NCBI GenBank assembly: GCA_027460585.1
Contig: JAPZAP010000040.1
Location: 1-36,698, forward strand
Length of the DNA stretch: 36,698 nucleotides
Direction: 5' to 3'
Source: Candidatus Methanoperedens sp.
GTDB taxonomy: Archaea; Halobacteriota; Methanosarcinia; Methanosarcinales; Methanoperedenaceae
Both the position numbers and the translations under genes were made by a program. Numbering within the stretch: the first letter of the stretch is position 1; every line of letters begins with the position of its first letter. Of the stretch, positions 15,992 through 23,894 are shown piece by piece. The notes under the pieces are model-generated. The model was not told the origin of the DNA, searched no databases, and saw only the letters and a program-made list of their open reading frames with translations.

Positions 15992-17152
15992 TCAATTAAT
16001 TTTCCTTCTCCAGGTTCCTGATATTGATGAATGTGGCATTATCCAGCCATTATATTTCAATTTGGAATTAGATTTGATAGGAGGATTTGGAACACCGATA
16101 AGAACTTCCTCGATCTTTGTCTCAAAATCATCCCCTAACTGTAATTCAAATGTTGCACCTTTTGTATATGAAATGAATTCATAAGTCCATAGATCAAAAA
16201 CAGGCACAATTCCCTTTACTTCAAAAAAAAGCTCTATGAACTCTTTTGGAGGGATCTTGATATTAAAATATGCATTCAATTTCAGGATCTTATTCCCATC
16301 GCTTTGACTTATTATCTCATAAACAACGTATAATCCGGGCTTGATTTCCTTTTCATTTTTTGAATTATTCGGTCTGCAATTTTCAAGATCAAAATCATTT
16401 CTCTTTATGTAAACGGGCTCAAGTGGTGTAAGATTCTTATTGCACGCGTATCCGCTTATTTCAAAAGAAGTAGAGAATTTGAAAGAAATATCCTGGTATT
16501 TGTGAATATTCTTCAGGATATCCTCCTCTTCTTCGGTGGTTAATCCCGGAACATCAGAATCGAAAAATGCAACAAGACCATCCCTGTTTATCAATTTTGA
16601 AGTCCCCCCAACTTTTGCCTCATTTTTGGCCATATAATCATATATCCTGTTCAGGATAATCTTGTCATTTTCACCTTCCACTTCGCCTTCTTTCTTGAAG
16701 ATTATTGAAAGATTGGACAATCTCGGCTCTTCTGCCAATTCAAGCAAACCATGTTTTTCATACAAAGAGTATATTTCATCATCTATATGCTCATATTTAT
16801 TTAAATTTCGTATTCCTTTTAAAATAAACCCGATCAATTCATTCCTTGTGAAATGCCTGTCTATTATTTCATCTATGATGGATCTTGATACATCTTTAAC
16901 CATCAACGCAAGAGGATGCTCTTCCAGGACATAAACAACAAAACCTGAAAGTATAAAAGCTTCGCCGACTTTGCCAGAAAGCTCAATAATAATGTTCAGA
17001 ATATGTGAAATACCAGTCGGCTGCGAAGCAGGAATCATTTCTTTTGCAAGTAGTGAAAGGAGCAAAAAGATAATACCGGTCAGCCCTATTTTGACCGCTA
17101 AACTCCTGCGTTTTTCAAACAGGTCTTTGAATATTGATTTTTTATAAGTCAT
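15992..17152 (-). CDS. Membrane-anchored protein of unknown function, two N-terminal TM helices
   Basis: A 386-residue protein I do not recognise. After a short basic N terminus (KKSIFKDLFEKRRS) there are two hydrophobic helices, about residues 22-42 (LTGIIFLLLSLLAKEMI) and 62-78 (GEAFILSGFVVYVLEEH). A helical linker (VKDVSRSIIDEIIDRHFTRNEL) and a ~200-residue, probably beta-rich cytosolic domain follow. Net charge of the loops puts both ends inside. No catalytic motif is evident. Two-TM anchors plus a soluble sensor-like domain recall effectors of defence or stress systems, but no partner enzyme is adjacent. Its 3' end faces the hairpin array. Transcribed alone. Confidence 0.75.
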   Translation of the reverse strand: MTYKKSIFKDLFEKRRSLAVKIGLTGIIFLLLSLLAKEMIPASQPTGISHILNIIIELSGKVGEAFILSGFVVYVLEEHPLALMVKDVSRSIIDEIIDRHFTRNELIGFILKGIRNLNKYEHIDDEIYSLYEKHGLLELAEEPRLSNLSIIFKKEGEVEGENDKIILNRIYDYMAKNEAKVGGTSKLINRDGLVAFFDSDVPGLTTEEEEDILKNIHKYQDISFKFSTSFEISGYACNKNLTPLEPVYIKRNDFDLENCRPNNSKNEKEIKPGLYVVYEIISQSDGNKILKLNAYFNIKIPPKEFIELFFEVKGIVPVFDLWTYEFISYTKGATFELQLGDDFETKIEEVLIGVPNPPIKSNSKLKYNGWIMPHSSISGTWRRKIN

Positions 17153-17198
17153 TATGAGAATGTTGGATAATAGTATATACTGAAGTGGGGTGAATGCA

Positions 17199-17306
17199 AT
17201 GATATATTCGTATTTTGAATATCAAAGAGAAATGAAAGGAGGAAAGATACTTGGAATAAATGCTTTGGATGAATTAATTATTCTCAATCTGTCCAGTAAA
17301 AGATAG
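17199..17306 (+). CDS. Possible 35-aa protein
   Basis: ATG at 17199 has a good Shine-Dalgarno (GGGGTGA, 17187-17193) at five-base spacing, and the frame encodes MIYSYFEYQREMKGGK then a hydrophobic end (DELIILNLSSKR). It overlaps the candidate frame on the other strand at 17284, so at most one may be functional. No homology can be claimed. Confidence 0.25.
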   Translation: MIYSYFEYQREMKGGKILGINALDELIILNLSSKR

Positions 17307-17400
17307 GTAGGAATCTTGCATTTCTTTCCCCTTTCTCTTCCTGTCTTTCAGTAATTCTTTCAGTCTTTTCTCGTATCATTTTGTTTTTGTTTTGAGTCAT
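17284..17400 (-). CDS. Possible 38-aa charged protein
   Basis: Starts at ATG 17400 and encodes a highly charged helix (MTQNKNKMIREKTERITERQ, then more Glu/Arg, ending FLPIFYWTD). A TATA-like GTATTTATATT at about 17437-17447 and an AAGGA near 17412 support expression. Short and without a recognisable domain. Confidence 0.3.
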   Translation of the reverse strand: MTQNKNKMIREKTERITERQEEKGERNARFLPIFYWTD

Positions 17401-17679
17401 GATTACGGTTTCCTTACTTACTTAAATAACCTTAATCAATATAAATACTGTGACAATTATTTGAGTTTATTTTATTGTTTAAAGGTACATGGAAGTATAT
17501 TTTCGTTTTTATTAGTTTTTATGCAGATATAATAAAATAAAAAGATAGATTATCCCTTTGATTGTGAGAAGATATACGAAACTCTGGGATATTGCATCTA
17601 GAGGTCGTTTTCAGATAGCGATCTCGTCAGAATTGTATTTATAGTCAAGAACCTAATTTATTTCACAAAATGCCAAACA
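17401..17679. other. AT-rich intergenic stretch
   Basis: Nearly 280 bases with many in-frame stops on both strands. Apart from the TATA-like element noted for the small frame at 17284, nothing is recognisable. Confidence 0.5.
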
Positions 17680-17738
17680 CTTTGCGCTCTTTGCGTCCTT
17701 TGCGGTGCACGATTTTTTTCACCGCAAAGAGCGCAAAG
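17680..17738. repeat. Dispersed-type palindrome with CTTTGCG tandem units
   Basis: CTTTGCGCTCTTTGCG (17680-17695) pairs perfectly over 16 bp with its complement at 17723-17738. A competing 10-bp hairpin CTTTGCGGTG/CACCGCAAAG (17698-17707 and 17720-17729) lies inside with a T-rich loop. The left arm holds three tandem CTTTGCG units. Similar ctttgcg...cgcaaag palindromes are scattered in intergenic regions of many prokaryotes. Downstream of the minus-strand dehydrogenase at 17837, it could also end that transcript. Confidence 0.7.
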
Positions 17739-17836
17739 ATAGTTTGAATTGTTTGGTATTCAACTATAATTGGAGCCTTTTGATTCATGAGCAGTTTCCT
17801 GCAAGTTGAAAAAATGTATGAAAAAAAGATGGAAAA

Positions 17837-18853
17837 TTACTTTATTTTTTTGATTATTTCATCAACCATCCTGCTTGATTTTGCATTTCCTCCGAGGTCG
17901 TAAGTCAGGTATTTGCCCTCGGAGATCACGTTTTCAGTAGCCTTGAATATCGCTTCCGAATTCTTTTTCTCACCCAGGTAATCAAGAAGCCACGCACCTG
18001 CAAGTACTGTCGCCACCGGATTTACCTTGTCCAGTCCCGCATATTTCGGGGCAGAACCGTGTGCTGGTTCAAACATCGCATACTTGTCACCAATATTGGC
18101 TGAATAGATAAGACCAATGCTTCCCACTAGCGCAGAACACTCTTCGCTCAATATGTCCATAAAGAGGTTCGTAGATAGCAGGACTTTCTGGTTGAATATC
18201 TGCGGGTTTTTGATAAGCTGCTGGGCAATGTTATCGATATGATATTCCTCAAGCTCGATGCCAGGATAATTCTTGGAGACCTTTTCGACTTCCTCAAGGA
18301 AAGTCCCGCATGTCATTTTGAGGATATTGCTCTTATGGATCGTCACAACACTCTTCCAGTTGTGCCTTTTTGCTTCCTCAAATGCGTATTTTGCTACATT
18401 TCGGCAGGCAGGGCGCGTAATCTTCCTGATGGCAATAAAAACATCATCCGTAAGCTGGACTTCCTTTCCGAAATAAAGCCCCTCCGTGCCTTCTCTTACG
18501 CAAACAAAATCAACATCTCCCAATGGTTTCTGAGTGTTTGGGAATGTTTTGATCGGCCTGACATTGGCATAAAGATTGAGCTTCTGCCTGATCGATACTG
18601 CGACACTTTTTGGCGAACCGGCACCGCCAGGGGTCGTTGTGGGGCCCTTAAAACCAGCATCGGTATTTGCAAGCACATCCCATGTTGCTTCCGGGATCAA
18701 AGAATCCCCGCCATTTTCTTTCCACCACTGCTCTCCCCCTTCACACATTATGAACTCAACTTTTGTGCCGACAGCTTCTGCTACCCTGAGCATGCTGTTA
18801 ACTAGTTCAGGTCCTACACCATCGCCTTTTATGACTGCTGCTTTCTTACTCAT
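17837..18853 (-). CDS. Isocitrate/isopropylmalate dehydrogenase family protein
   Basis: Beta-decarboxylating dehydrogenase of 338 residues. The N terminus VIKGDGVGPELV, the substrate loop SIRQKLNLYANVRPIK, REGTEGLYFG, the metal/substrate region and the cofactor loop EPAHGSAPKYAG are all present. The substrate-loop Ser (KSVAVSIR) is of the isocitrate type, so NAD(P)-isocitrate dehydrogenase is favoured; isopropylmalate or homoisocitrate is possible. The ATG at 18853 is chosen over a GTG at 18877 because it avoids overlap with the preceding gene and has GAAGAGG close by. Follows the toroid gene by 10 bases on the same strand. Confidence 0.9.
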   Translation of the reverse strand: MSKKAAVIKGDGVGPELVNSMLRVAEAVGTKVEFIMCEGGEQWWKENGGDSLIPEATWDVLANTDAGFKGPTTTPGGAGSPKSVAVSIRQKLNLYANVRPIKTFPNTQKPLGDVDFVCVREGTEGLYFGKEVQLTDDVFIAIRKITRPACRNVAKYAFEEAKRHNWKSVVTIHKSNILKMTCGTFLEEVEKVSKNYPGIELEEYHIDNIAQQLIKNPQIFNQKVLLSTNLFMDILSEECSALVGSIGLIYSANIGDKYAMFEPAHGSAPKYAGLDKVNPVATVLAGAWLLDYLGEKKNSEAIFKATENVISEGKYLTYDLGGNAKSSRMVDEIIKKIK

Positions 18854-18863
18854 GACCTCTTCA

Positions 18864-19673
18864 TTATTCTGAACCACTATTAAATTTATCCAGGTACATT
18901 TTCAAAGATATCAATGACAACGTTGTTGAAATAATATCTTTCCAGCTGCCGTTGTCTTCCTGTTTTCCAAGAAGCCAGGCGATCGATGGCGTAATCTCTT
19001 GCTCCCCTATCCCGGAAAGGATCAGGGCCTGGATAACGAGGTTGCTTGTAGCGATATATTTCCAGCCCCCGTCCTCTCTCTTTGAAATAAGCCAATTTGC
19101 CCTGCCTTTAATAAAATCCCCGTATCTGGTTTTGTCCTGCTTTGAGAGGGCAGTGATTATGAGGCTTGTTGTTCCGGGATGCTCCCACTCCTTCCCGTAA
19201 TTGCGAAACAGCCATTGGCATCCCGTTTCATTTTTGATCCCGCGATCTGCGAGGGATATGAGGGCATAAGAAGAATCAATTTCACTGTTATTCCAGTTGT
19301 CATTTTTCTGCTCTTTTTGTATCCATTGGAGTATTTCGGTTTGGATCTGCCTGCATCCGGAAAGGGCGATGCAAGCCCTTGCTGTATCATTTATGGGTGT
19401 TTCAGTTTCCCAGTATCCATCTATTCTCATGGATATCAATTTCTCAATGAGAATGGATGCTGGTTCATCCCACAAAGAGAGCGCCTGGATCGAGCGGGAG
19501 ATATCCTTGACGGTTTCCGGTTCCTGTTCTTTTAACCATGCCAGTCCGCGCGAAGCTGCAATTCCAATTCCTATGGCATCAACTTGAAAATCTGCTCCTT
19601 TCAGATCGTTCGCCAGGCAATTTGATTTGCGTTTATCTGTGTTTATCTGCTGTTCCATTTTTTTAGAATCCAT
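18864..19673 (-). CDS. Prenyltransferase/squalene-cyclase-like alpha/alpha-toroid protein
   Basis: About 269 residues made of repeats with the toroid signature: DGYWETETPINDTARACIAL, DNWNNSEIDSSYALISL, GGWKYIATSNLVIQALI and NGSWKDIISTTLSLISL, each pairing an aromatic turn with a helix. These repeats occur in terpene cyclases, protein prenyltransferases and uncharacterised stand-alone proteins. No DxDD catalytic motif is visible, and the protein is shorter than real cyclases, so an enzymatic role is doubtful. Start set at ATG 19673 with no clear Shine-Dalgarno. It leads the dehydrogenase gene in a two-gene transcript. Confidence 0.75.
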   Translation of the reverse strand: MDSKKMEQQINTDKRKSNCLANDLKGADFQVDAIGIGIAASRGLAWLKEQEPETVKDISRSIQALSLWDEPASILIEKLISMRIDGYWETETPINDTARACIALSGCRQIQTEILQWIQKEQKNDNWNNSEIDSSYALISLADRGIKNETGCQWLFRNYGKEWEHPGTTSLIITALSKQDKTRYGDFIKGRANWLISKREDGGWKYIATSNLVIQALILSGIGEQEITPSIAWLLGKQEDNGSWKDIISTTLSLISLKMYLDKFNSGSE

Positions 19674-19751
19674 TACTTTCAATATACTTTTAATTTATTG
19701 ATAAAACCAATGTTTATTGATTCTAAAAAGGGTTCTTGAATGAAAGGTTTA

Positions 19752-19806
19752 TCATTAATAATCAATACAGATATTTCAAACTCTTTAGAAAGTCTTAAAT
19801 ATAGAA
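19752..19806 (+). promoter_or_regulatory. Promoter of the first hyfB (shared with the second hyfB)
   Basis: TCATTAATAATCAATA (19752-19767) is followed 41 bases from its start by TCTTAAATATAGAA (19793-19806), the latter a TATA-type element about 28 bases before the ATG. The same two elements with the same spacing precede the second hyfB at 23840-23894. Transcription should start at or next to the ATG, giving a leaderless message. Confidence 0.6.
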
Positions 19807-19827
19807 TATTGAATAAACAGTCCTCTC

Positions 19828-21849
19828 ATGCTTTCCTATCTTTTTTTAGGAATAATTGCAGCATACCTTGTCGGGTCTGTATCAGCCCTGATATTAAATA
19901 AAAAAGATCGCTTATGCACATACGCATCATTTCTTAGTGCATCTATAGCATCCATCTTCGGTATTGTTTTTTCATTTTCAGTATTATTTGGGGAGACTTT
20001 TGAATTTACAAAATCAAGCGACTTGCCTTTGACCTATGGCCTTTTTGTGGATAAATTATCAGCCTTCTTTATTCTTGTTATATCTATAACTGCATTTGCA
20101 GTATCAATCTACTCGATCGGATATGTCCGTGAATATTACGGGAAGAAAAATATCGGATACCTGGGATTCCTGTATAATATTTTCCTGCTTTCAATGATCC
20201 TTGTCGTTTCTGCAAATAATGCTGTCATGTTCCTGATAGTCTGGGAATTAATGTCCATAATATCATTTCTGCTTGTGCTTTTCGAGCATGAGAAAGAGGA
20301 GGCAAGAAAAGCAGGTTTCATATATATTGTGATGACTCATATCGGCACCGGGTTCATCATTTTGTCATTCCTGATCCTTGCAGGTTCAAGCGGAAGCTTC
20401 AATTTCAATACCTTCAATGCTGCTGCGACAACTCTGTCTCCCGGTCTTAAGGATGCAGTTTTCCTTTTTGCACTTATTGGTTTCGGAACAAAAGCCGGTA
20501 TCGTTCCCCTGCATATCTGGCTTCCATATGCTCATCCCGCAGCACCGAGCAATGTTTCTGCACTAATGTCCGGTGTAATGATTAAAACTGCAATTTTCAT
20601 GCTTATCCGGGTCTTTTTTGATTTCCTGGGAGCAGGCGTTGCATGGTGGGGCGTGCTGGTGTTGATACTTGCGTCCGTTTCAGCGCTTCTTGGTGTATTA
20701 TATGCCCTGATGGAACATGATATGAAACGCCTTCTTGCGTATCATAGTGTCGAGAATATCGGGATCATCCTCATAGGAGTTGGGGTTTCTATGATCTTTA
20801 TGGCATCGGGTCATCCTGACCTTGCAGCGTTCGGATTAATAGCCGGGCTTTACCATACGATCAATCACGCTGTATTTAAATCGCTGTTGTTCATGGGAGC
20901 CGGTTCCATCCTATATTCAACGCACACAAGGAACATAGAGGAATACGGGGGGCTTATCAAAAAAATGCCCTGGACAGCGCTCTTTTTCCTGATAGGGTCA
21001 ATATCGATCTCAGCTCTTCCACCGTTTAATGGTTTTGTAAGTGAATGGCTGACTTTACAGGCGCAATTGCTCAGTATCAATCTTTCAGATAATATCACCA
21101 AAATGATCGTACTTTTTAGCGGCGCGGGCCTTGCTCTCACAGGCGCCCTTGCAGCAGCATGTTTTGTAAAGGCATTCGGAGTCAGTTTCCTTGCCCTTCC
21201 TAGAAGTGAACACGCGCAACATTCAAAGGAAGTGCCAATTCCAATGCTGATTGGAATGGGAATTCTTTCAGTGATGTGCATTGTTCTTGGAGTATTGCCT
21301 TTTTATTTCATCAGGATAATTGATTCCATATCTTCACCGCTTGTGGGTGTGAGCATAATTTCCCGGATAGATGCAAATCTATCGATCTCAACGCTGTCAG
21401 CTTTTCCCGCAACCATTTCGACTACAGCCATTGCTATTCTCGTTTTTGTGGTTTTGCCGCTTCCGGTAATCATGTATTTGCTGTTGAAGCGCACCCCAAC
21501 CCCGAAATATGAAACATGGGGCTGTGGGCAGCCCATCTCAACCGGAAGAAATGAATATACAGCTACCGCATTTTCAAAGCCTTTCCGCATGTGGTTCGGA
21601 GGGATCTTCAGGCCTCGAAGGGAGATACAGACTACCTATTCAGATTCGCCCTTCTTTAAGGAGAAAGTGATATTTTCATCTGAGATCGAGCCGATATTTG
21701 AGAGATTTTTGTATAATCCAGTCGTTTGGCTGGTTGTGACCGTATCGCGATACATGAGGATAATACAGACAGGATATCTTCAGACTTATCTACTCTATAT
21801 ACTTCTCACGCTTGTGATATCATTGATATTTGTGGGAAGCGGGGGATGA
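19828..21849 (+). CDS. hyfB: Hyf-type antiporter-like membrane subunit HyfB, first copy
   Basis: A 673-residue polytopic protein of the NuoL/MrpA/HyfB family, with about 15 predicted membrane helices. Core motifs for ion translocation are seen: the Glu in LIVWELMS, the Lys of GFGTKAGIVPLHIWLPYAH, and the NHAVFKSLLFMGAGS helix. The C-terminal soluble region CGQPISTGRNEYTATAFSKP is typical of HyfB. Clearly related along its whole length to the second hyfB at 24022, but substantially diverged. Not followed by hyfC: the reading frame ends at 21849 and a reversed hyfF begins 90 bases on. It may add an extra pump module to the complex, or be an orphan left by rearrangement. Confidence 0.92.
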   Translation: MLSYLFLGIIAAYLVGSVSALILNKKDRLCTYASFLSASIASIFGIVFSFSVLFGETFEFTKSSDLPLTYGLFVDKLSAFFILVISITAFAVSIYSIGYVREYYGKKNIGYLGFLYNIFLLSMILVVSANNAVMFLIVWELMSIISFLLVLFEHEKEEARKAGFIYIVMTHIGTGFIILSFLILAGSSGSFNFNTFNAAATTLSPGLKDAVFLFALIGFGTKAGIVPLHIWLPYAHPAAPSNVSALMSGVMIKTAIFMLIRVFFDFLGAGVAWWGVLVLILASVSALLGVLYALMEHDMKRLLAYHSVENIGIILIGVGVSMIFMASGHPDLAAFGLIAGLYHTINHAVFKSLLFMGAGSILYSTHTRNIEEYGGLIKKMPWTALFFLIGSISISALPPFNGFVSEWLTLQAQLLSINLSDNITKMIVLFSGAGLALTGALAAACFVKAFGVSFLALPRSEHAQHSKEVPIPMLIGMGILSVMCIVLGVLPFYFIRIIDSISSPLVGVSIISRIDANLSISTLSAFPATISTTAIAILVFVVLPLPVIMYLLLKRTPTPKYETWGCGQPISTGRNEYTATAFSKPFRMWFGGIFRPRREIQTTYSDSPFFKEKVIFSSEIEPIFERFLYNPVVWLVVTVSRYMRIIQTGYLQTYLLYILLTLVISLIFVGSGG

Positions 21850-21935
21850 CGTGGATCTACCCGATATTGTTGTCCCTGGAAATCCATACGATTGAATAAT
21901 CTGGTATTGTACCTGGGAAGCATTTGGATCTTGCA
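21850..21935. other. Junction region between hyfB and reversed hyfF
   Basis: About 86 bases where hyfC would be expected if this were an intact operon. It holds short coding-like scraps (DLPDIVVPGNPYD, GIVPGKHLDLALKL) in the plus direction but no ribosome-binding site or hyfC similarity. Interpreted as the breakpoint of the rearrangement. Confidence 0.4.
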
Positions 21936-23426
21936 TTAAAACTGACCAAAAATGAGCCATTTTTTATCATCCCACCTTACAACTGCTACTACTTTCATTA
22001 TCATATCATAAAAGGTGGGAGGAATATAAACACCGAGGACAAATACAAACACAACCAGTATCACCATCGCACCCAGCGTCCACCTGCTCACTTCACCCGG
22101 AGTTATTCCTGGTTTTGGGTTTCCGAATATCATTTTACTGAGGTTATAGAAAAAACCTGCGAAGATCATTATTATAAATAGCAAGAATAATACGGAAGCG
22201 ATGATATGTCCCTGGAGGAATCCCGCCCAAAGTATAATGAATTCACTGATAAATAAGCTAAATGGAGGTGACCCTGTGATCGCAAGACCACCTATTAGCA
22301 GCATGGCTCCTGTTACAGGCATTGATTTCACGACCCCGCTCACTTTACCTATCTCTTTTGTCCCATGTTTAAGATGAACGTTTCCCGCACCAAAAAACAT
22401 GAGTGATTTTGTCATTGCATGGTTGAACATGTGAAGAAGCGCCCCAAAAACCCCAAAAGTACCTCCAAACCCTATCCCAATAGCGATAATTCCCATGTGC
22501 TCTACGCTACTGTACGCAAGCATTCGTTTGTAATCTTCCTGCAAGATTATGAAAGGCATTGCAATTCCAAGTGATAGGAGCCCAAATACTATCAGAAGAT
22601 TGCTGGTGAATTCTATGCCGGTTGACTTTGTTGCGATTGAATAGAATCGAATGATACCGTACATAGCGCAATTCAAGAGAACTCCAGAAAGCAGCGCACT
22701 GACAGGACTTGGAGCTTCGCTATGCGCATCTGGAAGCCATGTATGCATTGGTGCAAGACCTGCTTTTGTTCCGTAACCAATAAGGATAAAAATAAACGCG
22801 AGCTTCATTATAGTCGGATCAAACTGGTCTGCAACCTTGATAAGTGAAGTCCAGTTAAGAGCATCTCCTGATTCACCCATTATTTTGACAGCACCATAAT
22901 ATGTGAGAATGGTACCCAAAAGGGCAAACGTTATGCCTACCGTGCATATTGTCATGTATTTCCAGGCTGCTTCCACCGAGGATTTTCTTAAATAAAGGAT
23001 TAACAATAGAGTCGAGACGAGCGTTGTCATCTCGATAGCGATCCAGAGTCCGAGATTATTGGTTACGCCTACAAGAAGCATTGTAAACATGAACATATGG
23101 AAAAGTATATAATAGAGTCTCAATTTTTTTAAATCCAAAATGCCATGTTTGAATTCATGCCCCATGTATCCAATAGAATAAATTGAAGCCACAAAGCCCA
23201 CAATGGAAACGATCAGGACGATGAAAGCGCTGAACATATCAGCGAACAATGTATTTGTCCATTCCATTATGATACCGTTTTGGTATACGTATTTCACAAG
23301 GTTCAATCCTAATATGAGCGTTACCGTAGAACCTGTGAGGCTTACTGCCTCAATTTGAGTCTTTGATCTGGTCAAAAAGCATAATACCCCGGTTAATATA
23401 GGAATAAAAAGCAGATATTCGATCAT
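21936..23426 (-). CDS. hyfF: Hyf-type antiporter-like membrane subunit HyfF, inverted copy
   Basis: A 496-residue NuoN/HyfF-type protein with about 14 membrane helices. IEMTTL contains the conserved Glu, GYGTKAGLAPMHTWLPDAH the Lys and YKRMLAYSSVEHMG the broken-helix motif. It is colinear with the hyfF at 27669: moderately alike in the N-terminal third and nearly identical in the last two thirds. The last 13 residues (RWDDKKWLIFGQF) have no counterpart in the other copy; the original stop seems lost and the frame reads on into foreign sequence. Start at ATG 23426 behind AGGTTGAT, three codons after a TTG alternative. It runs opposite to hyfB, behind the HEPN-hyfE chimera. Confidence 0.92.
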   Translation of the reverse strand: MIEYLLFIPILTGVLCFLTRSKTQIEAVSLTGSTVTLILGLNLVKYVYQNGIIMEWTNTLFADMFSAFIVLIVSIVGFVASIYSIGYMGHEFKHGILDLKKLRLYYILFHMFMFTMLLVGVTNNLGLWIAIEMTTLVSTLLLILYLRKSSVEAAWKYMTICTVGITFALLGTILTYYGAVKIMGESGDALNWTSLIKVADQFDPTIMKLAFIFILIGYGTKAGLAPMHTWLPDAHSEAPSPVSALLSGVLLNCAMYGIIRFYSIATKSTGIEFTSNLLIVFGLLSLGIAMPFIILQEDYKRMLAYSSVEHMGIIAIGIGFGGTFGVFGALLHMFNHAMTKSLMFFGAGNVHLKHGTKEIGKVSGVVKSMPVTGAMLLIGGLAITGSPPFSLFISEFIILWAGFLQGHIIASVLFLLFIIMIFAGFFYNLSKMIFGNPKPGITPGEVSRWTLGAMVILVVFVFVLGVYIPPTFYDMIMKVVAVVRWDDKKWLIFGQF

Positions 23427-23431
23427 ATTTA

Positions 23432-23734
23432 TCAACCTATCAGGTTTTTGAGCATGTCGGTATCGATGCTATCGAATGTCTTATTTATCCGGAATATCAG
23501 GATGCCCATAATGAGAACGGTACAAGTTTCCAAATCCTTCAGGAGTTGGACAATGGAATTACCATAAGCTGAAACCCCAGGTCCTTTCAAGAGAGCCTTA
23601 ACCGCATATTCGGCAGCTTGCCGGGCCTTAAAACAGCACCAGTTATAGCTTTTACTTGAATGATCCTGCCGGGCTGAATTTAAAGTATTGGACGCTTGCG
23701 CCATCCAGCGCTCAAATTCATCTTTGTCAAACAT
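23432..23734 (-). CDS. HEPN domain fused to the C-terminal end of HyfE (chimera)
   Basis: A 100-residue frame joining two unrelated parts. Residues 1-71 are a HEPN domain (FDKDEFERWMAQASNTL; NWCCFKARQAAEYAVKALLK; YGNSIVQLL). Residues 73-100 (VLIMGILIFRINKTFDSIDT then DMLKNLIG) are the last helix and tail of HyfE and match the end of hyfE at 27663 almost residue for residue. The junction is in frame. The HEPN part lacks its C-terminal half, where the Rx4-6H RNase motif usually lies, and no MNT nucleotidyltransferase is adjacent. Probably a remnant formed by recombination; whether it is expressed is unknown. It overlaps the hyfF start region by the TTG alternative only. Confidence 0.75.
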   Translation of the reverse strand: MFDKDEFERWMAQASNTLNSARQDHSSKSYNWCCFKARQAAEYAVKALLKGPGVSAYGNSIVQLLKDLETCTVLIMGILIFRINKTFDSIDTDMLKNLIG

Positions 23735-23750
23735 GATTTATATAAATCAT
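23733..23750. promoter_or_regulatory. 18-bp perfect palindrome at the HEPN-hyfE start codon
   Basis: ATGATTTATATAAATCAT at 23733-23750 is a perfect palindrome that includes part of the minus-strand start codon and a TATA-like core. Directly beyond it, TTTGTGGA (23751-23758) and TCCACAAA (23771-23778) form a second inverted repeat. HEPN/antitoxin modules are often autoregulated at such sites, so this may be the surviving operator of a toxin-antitoxin pair. Confidence 0.45.
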
Positions 23751-23839
23751 TTTGTGGATTTAAAAGGATTTCCACAAAGAGTGAGACTATTCTTACCTGT
23801 GATCCCTGATTTGAAAGCCCTCCATTTTTCCTCCATCTC

Positions 23840-23894
23840 TCATCAATAATCAATATATATCATTTCTTTTTATTAGGAAATCTTAAATACAGAA
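23840..23894 (+). promoter_or_regulatory. Promoter of the hyfB-C-E-F-G-H-I operon
   Basis: TCATCAATAATCAATA (23840-23855) and TCTTAAATACAGAA (23881-23894) repeat the elements of the first hyfB promoter with the same 41-base start-to-start spacing. The second is a TATA element. Because the ATG is at 24022, transcripts should carry a leader of roughly 110 bases, unlike the first copy. Confidence 0.6.

Noticed and set aside
18239-18805. 188-codon plus frame over the dehydrogenase
   Set aside because: Antisense shadow of a conserved gene.
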